Origin: Coccinella septempunctata
Lineage: Eukaryota > Arthropoda > Insecta > Coleoptera > Coccinellidae
Reading direction: 5' to 3'
DNA length: 64,000 bases
NCBI RefSeq assembly: GCF_907165205.1
Contig: NC_058190.1
Location: 5,650,001 to 5,714,000 of the forward strand
In this document: in pieces, positions 11,179 to 21,343 of the stretch
Layout: each line of letters begins with the position of its first letter
Position numbering within the stretch: the stretch's first letter is position 1
Program-made: the position numbers and the translations under genes
Notes under the pieces: model-generated
Database searches by the model: none
What the model was told of the DNA's origin: nothing
What the model saw: the letters and a program-made list of their open reading frames with translations, nothing else

Positions 11179-11774
11179 GGATGCGAAGATATACCCTTGT
11201 ATTGCTGCCATAAAAATAATGTCGGTCTCGCCTCTCGCATTGAGAGTAGGTACATACTGTGACGTTGAAACCCAGATGTTCCGCCCTCTCATAATTTATT
11301 CCTTTTTTTACTCTGGAACTTTCGAAACCGAAACGAAAGATTTATTTTTTGAGTTGCAGTTGTGTGAACCACCTCGAATCCTCGAAATATAAAATCGGAA
11401 TATTTAAAAGAAAGTAATTTCTGTGATATTTTGTGATTTGGTGTTTTTTGGCTTTTGCTTGTTGAACAACTATAGTGTCTAGACTGTCTAGTTCCAGTGT
11501 GTGTGTGTGGTGCATATTTGGTAGTACCCAGGTGAGTGCAAGTTTTTATGCTTGAGGGAAGTGGCAAATTTACATGTAGTATGAATAATGTAATCTCTTG
11601 GGTAGAAATGTTGAAAGAATTGAATGCCTATAAGAAAAACCATTGTTCCTCCCTGTTTCATGCTAAATGTTTGATTCCATTAGTTATAATTATTCATACT
11701 ACGAAATCAAAAATATATTGTTGTCTTTTCACATCCAATATAATATTATTTGTTAGGGGGACAACAATAAGAAT

Positions 11775-13787
11775 ATGAAACGGAATTACCAGAAAACAAC
11801 CAGAAATTCAATTTTCAATAAATATTATAAAAGAGTTTGCTATCAAACTGGTGAAGAAATATCTAATGATCAGGATGAACTTAATCATCACACTGCCGAA
11901 ATTGATTCCGCTGATGTGCAGGAAAAAACATCACCTGGGCCTTCTTCGAGTATTGATTGTGCCATCAATAGTTCTATACTGGAATTGAATCCCCCTACAG
12001 AAATATCTCCCCAAGACTCTTATCTTGATAATTCGGATATTAATAGCACAATAAGCGATATTAGTAATAGTGGAATTGTAGAGAATAGTGCTGTTTTCCA
12101 TATTTCTGAAAGTGATGTTGGAGAAAATAATATTGAAGAAATTTCAACTGGACATGCTGATCCAGCTGAAAGTATAACAATGAATTCATGTTTAGCAGAA
12201 TGGGCAGTGAAGCACAATATACCTCATATAGCAATTAATGATTTACTAAAAATTTTGAAGCCAACATTCATTGATATTCCCCTTGATGCGAGAACACTTT
12301 TGAAAACACTAAGAAACACTACTTTAGAAACGGTTGAACCTGGTTTATATTAACATTTCGGTTTAAAAAAATGTCTGGAAAAGCTTTGTTTTCATTCAAA
12401 TCATCTAGTGCATGATTTGAATCTGTTAGAAGTTTGTATAAATATTGATGGTCTGCCTCTATCTAAAAGTTCAGGAAGTCAATTATACCCAATTCTGTGT
12501 AACTTATTTACGAATAAGAATATCGTCGAAATCATAGGTATATATCATGGAAATGAAAAACCAAAAGATGCCAATAGCTTTCTGAAATTTTTTGTGAACG
12601 AAGCCATTGATGTTTTACACCATGGTATTTCTTTCAATAACCGCTTGTATCAGGTAAAAATAAAAGCATTCATTTGTGACGTACCTGCCAAATCTTACAT
12701 TAAATATGTTATGGGTCACAGTGGGTATGACTCATGTTCAAAATGTAAAATAAAAGGTGTTTACAAGGAAAGAAGAGTCTGTTTTCCAGACCTAGAAAAT
12801 TTCACTTTAAGAAATGATGCGGATTTCAGAGCCAAAGATTATGAAAATGAAAACCATCATACGGGAACGTCAGTTTTGGAAATGATTCCTGGAATTGATA
12901 TGATCAAGGATTTTCCTTTGGATTATATGCATCTAGTGTGTTTAGGGGTAATGAAAACATTGATTGTGAATTTGTGGATCAACGGAAAAGTTCCTAACAC
13001 ACTGTCATTCCAACAAATTTCAAATATATCCAAATTGCTGCTGAGCCAGGCCTCCAATATTCCTCATGAATTTAATCGTAAGCCGAGATCTCTAGATGAA
13101 GCTAGAAGATGGAAGGCAACAGAATTTCGTTTATTTTTATTTTATTTAGGTCCTGTAATTTTAAAAAAGGTTTTGGATTGTGAGAAATATTTGAACTTCC
13201 TGAGTCTCCATGTTTCTTTGTCATTTTTGTCAAGTCCACGGTGGAAATCTAACATAGTGTACTGTCAATCTTTACTGAAGTATTTCGTCGAAACTTTCAT
13301 TGTTTTGTATGGTGTTCAGCATGCATCTCATAATATTCATAACCTTTTACATTTATGTGATGATGTTAAAAATTTTGGGGCATTAGATATGTTCAGTGCC
13401 TTTCCGTTTGAGAATCACATGAAAAATTTGAAAAGGCACATCCGGAAAACTGATAAACCTTTACAACAGATAATACATCGAATTGCCGAAGAAGAGAAGT
13501 CAAAAAAAACGTCAAACACTCCACCTCATAAAACTTATCCCGAACCATCTAATGAATATTCTAATGGTCCAATTTCAGTTGATGTCACATATTTCAAACA
13601 ATTCAAAAAATTGTTATTTGAACATTTCTCATTGAGTATTTCTGAACCAGATAATTGTTGTTCTCTTATTGGAGATTCTGTAGCTGTTATAAAAAACATT
13701 TTAATAGTTAATAATGATGTGAAATTATTAGTTCAGAAATTACTTAAGCTAGAAAACTTTTATGAATCTCCTTGTAAGTCTTCGGAA
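11775..13787 (+). pseudogene. CMC/EnSpm-like transposon protein, one internal stop
   Basis: The first frame (11775-12353) has a low-complexity Ser/Asp/Glu region followed by LAEWAVKHNIPHIAINDLL and LDARTLLKTLRNTT. A TAA at 12351-12353 stops it. Reading continues in the same frame with HFGLKKCLEK, then DGLPLSKSSGSQLYPILC, CSKCK (zinc-type), DFPLDYMHLVCLGVMK, FNRKPRSLDEARRWKATEFR and HNLLHLCDDV. This motif order is that of transposon-derived proteins in insects and cnidarians assigned to CMC/EnSpm-like elements. The family name is from memory of motif layout. A likely 5'UTR intron lies at 11532-11756 (GTGAGT donor, TTGTTAG acceptor). The C-terminus is cut at the right junction, and a chance tail continues to a stop at 13835. 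Confidence 0.65.
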
Positions 13788-13820
13788 TTGGGCATATTTC
13801 TTGCGTGTTTCGCGTTGCAT
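13788..13820 (-). pseudogene. Separated N-terminal codons of the Tc1 transposase
   Basis: Reading minus from the ATG at 13820-13818 gives eleven codons, MQRETRKKYAQ. The last two (AQ) are repeated at 10375-10370, where the transposase continues with AVVYREE. The shared TTGGGCA at both junctions is the apparent target duplication of the inserted segment. Confidence 0.8.
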
Positions 13821-14092
13821 AGCGATCGAGTGTAGAAAATCAAAGGAAAGAAAAACTACTGATCACTAGAATTGATCGAGAACAACTGATTTTAGATTGG
13901 AGCCAATACATTCAAAATCTGATAATATCATCTTTTTTTATTCCTGCTGGGAAAAAACATCTGTATTGAAGAAGACCGTGGATAACATATGCAGGCATAA
14001 TTGTGATAAAAATAATTATCATTGAGAACACCTTCGGTTGTAGAATAAATTTGAGATTTCCATAATTTGCGTTAATTTTTTTGCGCAGTGTA

Positions 14093-15470
14093 TATCAGAA
14101 ATGAACTGATATTCTACGGAATATCTAAATTGGAACTGAAGTTTCCATCATGCAGGGTTGCATTGTTTCCTACGGTAAATTTAAGGAAACGGATATCTAA
14201 AACGAGACCTGGTTTTCATCGTGAAAACCAAGTTTCGTTACAATACATGAAAATTTGAGTAGTATGCTAACTCCTCAAGCACCTACTAGTAAAAATTCAT
14301 ATAATTTATATACGTCCGCTAGAGGGGCGCCAATGACTCTAACGAGAGTTAGAGTGACTGTATGCAACGATTATAGCAAAGATTAATCCTCTTTGATTAT
14401 AGTCTATAATTTTTGACAGTATATGCTTGCCTAGGGCGTTGTCGACATGATATGGATTATCAAGTTGAATTATTTATGTTTCGGTTTATTACTCGTTTTA
14501 ATTAATAGTTTGGTGATTTATACCAGAGATTCCTCTTTGTTTATATACCATTAAAAAAATGAAGTTCTGTTCAAACTTTAAAAAAAAAATACAAGTATAT
14601 GGAATAATCCGATTCAATATCGAAATATCTGCTTAGTTCATTTTGTTGAGTTCAAAATGTGCCTGAATGGCCTAAGCAGCCGTGAACAGAATTGAAAAGA
14701 AAAAAGAAGAAAAACATGAGCGGAATTTTGACTATTCTGTGTTGCTCATAGACTCCATCCATTTCTCTATGCTCCTTCTTTCTTGATGCCTTGATGCTGC
14801 TCCTTTCCCGGTCGGTAGGTTGTCTATGATGGCGGTTTTATTAGGGTTATGCTGCCAGTGTGAAGTAAAATGTCGGAGAAAAAAGTAGACGAAAGAAAGA
14901 AGACTTGAGAATAAAGGCGATTGCTTCTCTTCATTTGAGAATCAAGTGCGAATGGAAAGTAAGTATTTACTAGCATATGTACTATCTTTACCACTTATTT
15001 CTTTTTTTGTATAATAAAATATTAAGACTATTAACAAAAACTTTTTATTGCAAGTGTGATATGTTCTTTATTACTATGAATTTCATAAAACCTGTCATTA
15101 CTTTGTTTTAAATCAACGACGAAACGTCATTTACTGCAGTATTTCTTCTCTGTCTATAGTTTCAGTTCTGAAGAATGTGGCATAAACCTGTCGAATCCAC
15201 TATTCATTGAAATTTTTGTCATTGCTTTTTTCGATTTCACTGACTTCGACATTTGTCCTCAACCAAAAAGAATCTACCAGTTTGAGGTTTGAGGTTGCAA
15301 TAAGCAAGAAAGCAACAAAAACAATTCGCATAAGTTTTTATCAATAAGCCACACGTGACTTTCTATTAGTGCCCTTTTTTAGAGTAAACTTTTGTTGTTA
15401 GTGAGTGAATTAATGATTAATATTTTTGGTATACTTAGGACATTTAATAATCATTTATTATAAATTACAG
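14093..15470. other. Unassigned; two small hairpins
   Basis: There is no confident gene. A hairpin spans 14201-14239, with GGTTTTCA and TGAAAACC arms around a TCG loop and an outer AACGA/TTCGTT pairing. A second hairpin at 14336-14355 has ACTCTAAC and GTTAGAGT arms and a GAGA loop. A consensus-like donor, GTAAGTATTT, occurs near 14954 after a purine-rich stretch and could end an exon. Confidence 0.4.
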
Positions 15471-15615
15471 CTTCAAACCAGTGAAGAATGGGAGTCACTG
15501 AAAATGGGACCAACTACGGCTAACTTAGCTTTGTTGTTGATGGATTGGGACTGTGTCGAAAGAACGAGAACATTCTGTGGGTTTTTCACCATCACCAATT
15601 CGCAGATTCAAGCAG
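15471..15615 (+). other. Possible internal exon of an unknown transcript
   Basis: A pyrimidine/AT-rich stretch ending TTACAG precedes, and GTAGTT follows, an open 145-nt segment. A 35-nt segment at 16585-16619 is similarly bounded by TCTTCAG and GTGAGT. Together with the donor near 14954 they could be successive exons. The predicted peptide has no recognisable domain, so a non-coding transcript or chance are equally possible. Confidence 0.2.
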
Positions 15616-17390
15616 GTAGTTATTGAAAATATTTTATTCGATATTTTATATCTGAGTTAGTTTTTCTTCGGTCATTGAGTTTTTTTCTTACGGAGTGGGT
15701 AAGACAGACAAGCTTTCAATTTTTCTGTTTTCCATTTATCCTTCATTCTTCAGAAGATTGAAATTTGAGGATGGGATTAACAGTATCAACTATAGGGTAA
15801 TATTTGTTCTGAAAAACTTTATTAAAATTTTCTCAATAGTGAATCTTAGAAATTATAATCTTGTTATGGTTCTCCGTTTCCCTATAAACAATTTGCATTG
15901 AACCATGCTACATTTCGTTCAGAATTGCGATTCAAATTCCATCAGAAATCTTGAAAGCAGGAGCAGGGTGTTTCACTAGAAGTATATAGAGAACAAGGAT
16001 CTATTCAACTGAAATATTTTGGTCTCGGAGGTACTTCCAGTTATACTGGAAGTTGAGGCGAACTTTTGTTTTTTATAGTGCCCTTTACAAATTTTTATCA
16101 AACTTTTGGATTCTTCACAAAATTTGAACAACCGTTTATTTGAACCATCCCAAACCCTAGAGTTTTGGAGATTTCAGTTCATTTGTTTCGAGATTAACCT
16201 TGGATGAATTGATTCTACCTGTATCTAAGGGAAGTTCAAAATTGACTAGCCATTGAGGAACTTGAACCATTATTGATAGTTGATAATTTTTTTTATATTG
16301 TGAAGTCCATTTTATATTTCATTGGTACTGGTGATGGCATGAGACGGAAAGTGCTGTCCAATAATGAATTTATTTGAATCTATACATCAAAAAATTAGTG
16401 GCTCTTACAGTTGAATTGGACAACATTTTTTTGTTTTTCTATTACTGTTTTGCTCCAATTATTCTCAGCTTATTTTTTTTCTACCTTGCGACTTTTGAGA
16501 TGAACCTTCAGATGCTATCGAAGGTTAATTTATTTTCATTGAAAACAGTTTCAATTCCTGACTAATCCTTATTTCAATCTTCAGGTAACCCATCGTCTTG
16601 GCCCTAGTGAAAAACGCAGGTGAGTTTTCTTCTTTTGAGATGATTCAATTTTAAATTTCCTGTGCACACTTCAAAATTTAATCTGAATTTTGATTTCATA
16701 GCTAGTCCATATGAATCCAATATTATTACAAGTTATTGCTGGAATAGCTTCGAGGGTAGTTACTTTTAGACATAAAAATAAATGAAAGGGACTCTTGGGT
16801 CAGCAAAAGTGAGGCCGACTGAAATAGACAATTGGCTGGCTATATTTTGAATTTAAATTTTTGACGTTTTATTTTTCTGATGGGAATCGTATTTTTTTAT
16901 CAAATCAGGACGTTTTCTGAGTTGATTATGCGATCATACATGTGAATTATATTTTTCAGAGTAGTGTAGAAGGAATTTAATAATTTTTTTGCCAAATACT
17001 GCAACAATGAGACGGGGATGTCTGAAATTTTGTACCCGTTTTCTGAGTTAATTTTGCGATGTTGATCATATTTTTCAGAGCAGTGCAGACGGTATTTAAT
17101 AAGTCTTTCATTGTATAAAAAGAACAGAAATTTGTCCATTCTAACTAGATTGGTATATTATGAACATCTTTAGTTCAATGATTATGAAAGAATGTAATCA
17201 TGTGAAATTCATTTTAGTTCTAATCTATATGTTGCACCTTTTCATGAAATTTTAAATATTTTCCTTCTACTTCCAATCAATACTGAATTTTAAGTTAATT
17301 AAGGAGCGTTGTCCAAAAAAAAAAGGGTTAATTCTTTCTATATTTCTATTATATACAAAATACATACATATAATACAATATACAAGTTTA
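15616..17390. other. Unassigned AT-rich stretch with small repeats
   Basis: A perfect hairpin at 16033-16053 has ACTTCCAGT and ACTGGAAGT arms around TAT. Two imperfect copies of a roughly 75-bp block, CGTTTTCTGAGTTRATT through TATTTTTCAGAG, start near 16910 and 17037. No gene was recognised apart from the possible 35-nt exon at 16585-16619. Confidence 0.4.
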
Positions 17391-18250
17391 CATTTCTATA
17401 ATATCATGACATGTCAACAATTTTTAAATAATATCAGTTTAGTCATTTTTTGTCTTATTGATGCTGACCTTCCATGAAGTTTATTATTGATCTATTGAGA
17501 TTGATGATGCATTCTACATCTCAAAAATATATTGCAAATGTTTCTAATAATTTGAACTTCATGGAGTTCCTCACGAAGGTATTCATTTTTTATGGGGTGT
17601 ACTGGCAAAAAAAGGTCAATTTTTTCTGAAAAAACAATCGGATAGCCCTATTCATCAAAATTCTTTTTGTATTTCCTTTTTTTGCTTTCAATAAGTCCCC
17701 TTCATTAATTAGGGTCTTTATTTGCTTTTCTAAAAAGTTCCCAATTTCGTAAATGATATTGGAAGCTTGAATTAAAGCACCCCGATTCACAAAAGCTGTG
17801 AATTTTTTATGAGCGACAGCTTACATTTCTGAAATAACATGACATGTCAACAATTTTTAAATAATATCAGTTTAGTCATTTTTTGTCTTATTGATGCTGA
17901 CCTTCCATGAAGTTTATTATTGATCTATTGAGATTGATGATGCATTCTACATCTGAAAAATATATTGCAAATGTTTCTAATAATTTGAACTTCATGGAGT
18001 TCCTCACAAAGGTATTCATTTTTTATGGGGTGTACTGGCAAAAAAAGGTCAATTTTTTGTGAAAAAAATAGGATAGCCCTACTCACCAAAATTCTTTTTA
18101 TATTTCCTTTTTTTGCTTTCAATAAGTCCCCTTCATTAACTAGGGTCCTTATTTAAGTTCACAATTTCGTAAACGATATTGGAAGCTTGAATTAAAGCAT
18201 CCCGATTCACAAAAGCTGTGAATTTTTTATGAGCGACAGCAGATGCACAG
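17391..18250. repeat. 433-bp tandem duplication inside a P-like remnant
   Basis: ACATTTCTRWAATAWCATGACATG starts at 17391 and again at 17824. The two copies stay closely similar through GGGGTGTACTGGCAAAAAAAG and the stretch ending ATGAGCGACAGC (17809-17820 and 18229-18240). Small indels separate them. The unit includes coding sequence of the P-like transposase C-terminus, so the duplication postdates that element's insertion. Confidence 0.9.
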
Positions 18251-18890
18251 TAGTGATGCTCCCTATCGGGATTGCTGTTGAATGATAAATAATATCTCCA
18301 CACACTGAATGCATTGTGTATTTGTTCGATATCCTCAATTTCATCTGCATCATTTTTTTTCACTACTTTGATCCTTGTATCTCAATTCGAATGCGGTGCG
18401 GCAATATTCACCAAACTCACAACAGTTAGCACTAAGGCTTTCCTTGATGGAATTTCTGAACAATAATTGTCTTGGTGACCATTGCAACTGCTGGGAATTT
18501 GGATTTTAATTCGAGCTCCCCCTTGACCGAATACAAGAAAAATATAACTCGAGTGATCCTGCGGGAATTTATACGACAGAAAATATTTTAATGGATCATT
18601 ACTATTCAACAGCTCTTTGGCCAAGCCAATAGTGCTCCTCATTGACACAATAAAACCTAGACAAAATGTCTTTCTACTGTGATGAATTACGTCTACGATT
18701 TTCAAAGTTTTCAGATAGTCGATGCTGTCTTCGAAAACTTCCTCGAAATATCTAAGTGAAGTTGCTCTGATAGCAGCTTTACAACCTCTCTCGAATGGAT
18801 TTCTTGCATTAAGCATATCGAATATTCTATTAATAGTTCGGATGAATTGAACCTTAGTAGAACTATCTTTAAATTGCGTGTAATGAAAAA
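17590..18890 (-). pseudogene. P-element-like (THAP9-type) transposase, C-terminal part
   Basis: The minus-strand frame 18816-18382 reads FDMLNARNPFERG-like, then FEDSIDYLKTLK, then RKTFCLGFIVSMRSTIGLAKELL, then YFLSYKFPQDH. This series is the C-terminal part of P-element/THAP9 transposases, where the SQDH block ends the catalytic core. After it the frame shifts. The NPNSQQLQW-type block and the FELRY block appear in other frames, and downstream frames contain a partly duplicated tail. In living relatives the protein cuts and joins P-type ends using GTP. This copy is frameshifted and lacks the THAP domain. Confidence 0.75.
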
Positions 18891-18921
18891 CATTATTGGT
18901 TTAGAATTTCAATTTTATCAA

Positions 18922-19700
18922 TTAAATGCTGGCATAGCTCATCTTTTTTTTGCGATTTTTTCTTCTGTCTGCAATTATTCCAGGAATCTGTTGATTATCA
19001 TTTTCATCTGAACTAAATTCTAAATCAATAATATCAATTTGTAATATGCATTTATTGTGTAGGACATAACATGCAATGACATATTTTGGTGACCATTCTA
19101 AACATCGCATATCAAGCAATTCTTCTAGACATCTTAACCTCTTTTGAAAGATCGTTCACTAGTAGATCTCGTCTTGGATAATAAAAAATTTAAATTCTTC
19201 TGGGCATCAGTTAGGTGGCCATTGTCATTAGTTCTGGGAGAACTGGATAGGCTTTGTCTCCTATAAGATGTGTGTCATTTGGAAATTTTCCATCATTCAT
19301 GTATGTGAAGATTTAACTTCGTCTGAGGACTGTCGCATCATGATTTGATCCTACTTCTCCAACATTGCAATGAGTGAATTTCATTTGATTGCATACACCC
19401 TGAAAATAACACATTTTCTTGTTTTACTCTGTTCATTCATTCATATACACATATTCGACAAAGATTCTAAAATAGGGAGCAATGACGAATATCGTTAAGT
19501 TTATGATGAACATACCTGCAAGGTAATACTTGGAAATCCTTCCCTGTTTCTCTGATTATCCATGGTTTTGGGATTCTCACATGCATTCCATCTATACATC
19601 CTATGGTATTGGGAAATACCATTTCTGCAGATCCATTCACTACTTCTAGGTATTTCTCTGTGGGCCACTTACAAATATGTTTGCTCAAACCAAATAACGC
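18922..19700 (-). pseudogene. PIF/Harbinger transposase remnant A
   Basis: The upstream block (19688-19467, minus) has ICKWPTEKYLEVV followed by FPNTIGCIDGMHVRIPKP. This is the first catalytic Asp region of DDE_Tnp_4/HARBI1 transposases. A downstream block (19119-18922) has YVIACYVLHNKC, the C-terminal conserved helix, followed by a Lys/Arg-rich end. The central catalytic region between them is scrambled or deleted. Confidence 0.72.
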
Positions 19701-19914
19701 TTCAGCAACTCTTCTTACAGTTCATACATACATACTTGTGAGAGTATGTGTTTTGTCGACGATCTGAATGGGCGTGCCTCGCGCAGCAGTCATTTTGCTT
19801 GTTGTTTTCATTTGTGACACTCGTTGCAATACTCCACGTTAAATTAAATAAAAATTGAGACGCCTACGAGACCAATGAGACTTCCGTTGGGCGCAATATG
19901 CCTACTCAGTACAG

Positions 19915-20805
19915 GTGATACTACAACGCATCAAAGTTTTGATTAATTTGATATTCATTATCAAACTGATTTTTTCCACACCATCACCTTATTTCCCGGA
20001 GTGTTCCTCAGTTTCATCCAAAGAATTCAGTTTCTTGTCTGAACATATATTGTGCAGAATACAGCTTCCTGAGATAATCTGCGAACAGACTTCTAAATTT
20101 CAATTTCCAATACCTTTCTGCCTTCGAAAACGCCCTTTAAGCAATTCAAAAGCATTTTCAACAATAATCTTCTTTGATGAAAGAAGTTGATTGAAAATTT
20201 TTCGGTTCTAGCTGAGAAACCCTGTATCTGGGTATGGTGTCACTATCCAATCCAAATTAGAGTATGCAGAATCCCCTAATAGGTAGAAATCCCCAATGAA
20301 ACCTGGATTATCAATGATTGTTGCGTGGTGCTGATCTTCTCAATCAACGAACATCATGCAAAGAATCTGGTTCTCCACAAAAAACATCAATTAATTTCTT
20401 CTTGTGATCTACAACTTCGGGGTTGTCCACAGTTTTGAATTAAAGACAATTTTACAAAAGAGGATACTTTGGTTCTTTCTGCTTTATTAAATTGTGTTAA
20501 CTGATATTGATTGTGATGATACGAATACGTAGAATTGTTGTTGATACGCGAACGGCGAGAGGATGAGAGAGGGCGGTTAGAGCTGTCAGTTGGTGCATAG
20601 AGTTTCAATAATTGTAATAATAGACTATGGCATCCTTTTCTGTCTTTATATGAGTCTTGATTCTTATATGGCTTTGGATTTCCATATGCCTTCCGTCATT
20701 GGCTCCGATAGCACCAGGGAATCCATTATTTTTGGAGAACATAATCGAAATTTCAATTCGTTCTTGAAGATTAGGCCAAACGATATGCTCACCTTCAACG
20801 TGCAT
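19915..20805 (-). pseudogene. PIF/Harbinger transposase remnant B
   Basis: In minus-strand order the blocks are: WPNLQERIEISIMF with GFPGAIGANDGRHMEI (20805-20605); DVFCGEPDSLHDVR (about 20392-20350); FYLLGDSAYSNLDW with TPYPDTGFLS (about 20290-20210); and IIVENAFELLKGRFRR with SCILHNICS (about 20180-20040). This is the full DDE_Tnp_4 order. A roughly 200-bp foreign or degraded stretch lies at 20400-20600, and there are several stops. It is a different lineage from remnant A. Confidence 0.78.
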
Positions 20806-20810
20806 CAGAG

Positions 20811-21200
20811 TTAACGCACATCTTCACAATTTTTAGATACGAAGGCCTGATTGGCCAAAGCATTCAATATTTGGGATTTGAGGCTGCCAATAAATTGCGG
20901 TACAGTGGGATTGTCCACACATCCACAGCCATACCTAATCGCACCAAATAAATTCTCCAAAGGGTCCTGCTTTAAAAATCTAGGAGCTAAGGAAGTGAAC
21001 CCTTTTTTTGCCAAATTCACCCAGATCTCCCCTATGGCTCGAAGGGATAACAGCCATCCTATTTGGGAAAGAGATTTTGATTCTTTCAAGCAGCCATTTT
21101 TGGATATCCTTTTTTACTGCCAGTTCTCCACTTTTCTTATGCCAATAGTTCAAATGGGGGAGAGTCTTCGGTTACACAACTCCTGTCGCTGTCAGATATA
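20811..21200 (-). pseudogene. P-like transposase fragment, second lineage
   Basis: The minus-strand frame 21089-20811 ends with RFLKQDPLENLFGAIRYG, then DNPTVPQFIGSLKSQIL. This is the C-terminal block of the THAP-associated P-like family common in arthropods. Its wording differs from the YKFPQDH lineage at 18.5 kb. It abuts Harbinger remnant B. The upstream coding part is not recognisable. Confidence 0.68.
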
Positions 21201-21343
21201 CGTCAAAATAAAATTGTGGAGGACATACAAAGATGATGTGTAACGTAAACATAACATATACAATTTGGAATATTATTGTACATATACCCGTTGGAAAGAA
21301 TCATAGTACGCCTCTGGATTGCTATAAAAAAGAGTCAGTATAT

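Larger units (their letters stand above)
10377..13787 (+). mobile_element. 3.4-kb insertion carrying a CMC/EnSpm-like gene
   Basis: TTGGGCA occurs at 10370-10376 and 13788-13794, exactly at the two points where Tc1 coding breaks and resumes, so the segment between is a later insertion. No clear terminal inverted repeats were found. The left 600 bp is rich in repeated TGGACGTCC/GGATGTACATTTCTGG strings that have no counterpart at the right end, so the right end may be truncated. A plus-strand gene occupies the second half and runs into the right junction. Confidence 0.65.
9186..14090 (-). mobile_element. Tc1-type element, 4.9 kb, inflated by an internal insertion
   Basis: The left terminus CACTACGCAAAACAATTAAC and the inverse of the right terminus, CACTGCGCAAAAAAATTAAC, form terminal inverted repeats with only a few mismatches. 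TA flanks each end (9184-9185 and 14091-14092). It carries a Tc1-family transposase on the minus strand. Removing the 3,411-bp insertion and one 7-bp repeat leaves about 1.49 kb, the usual Tc1 size. Confidence 0.85.
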
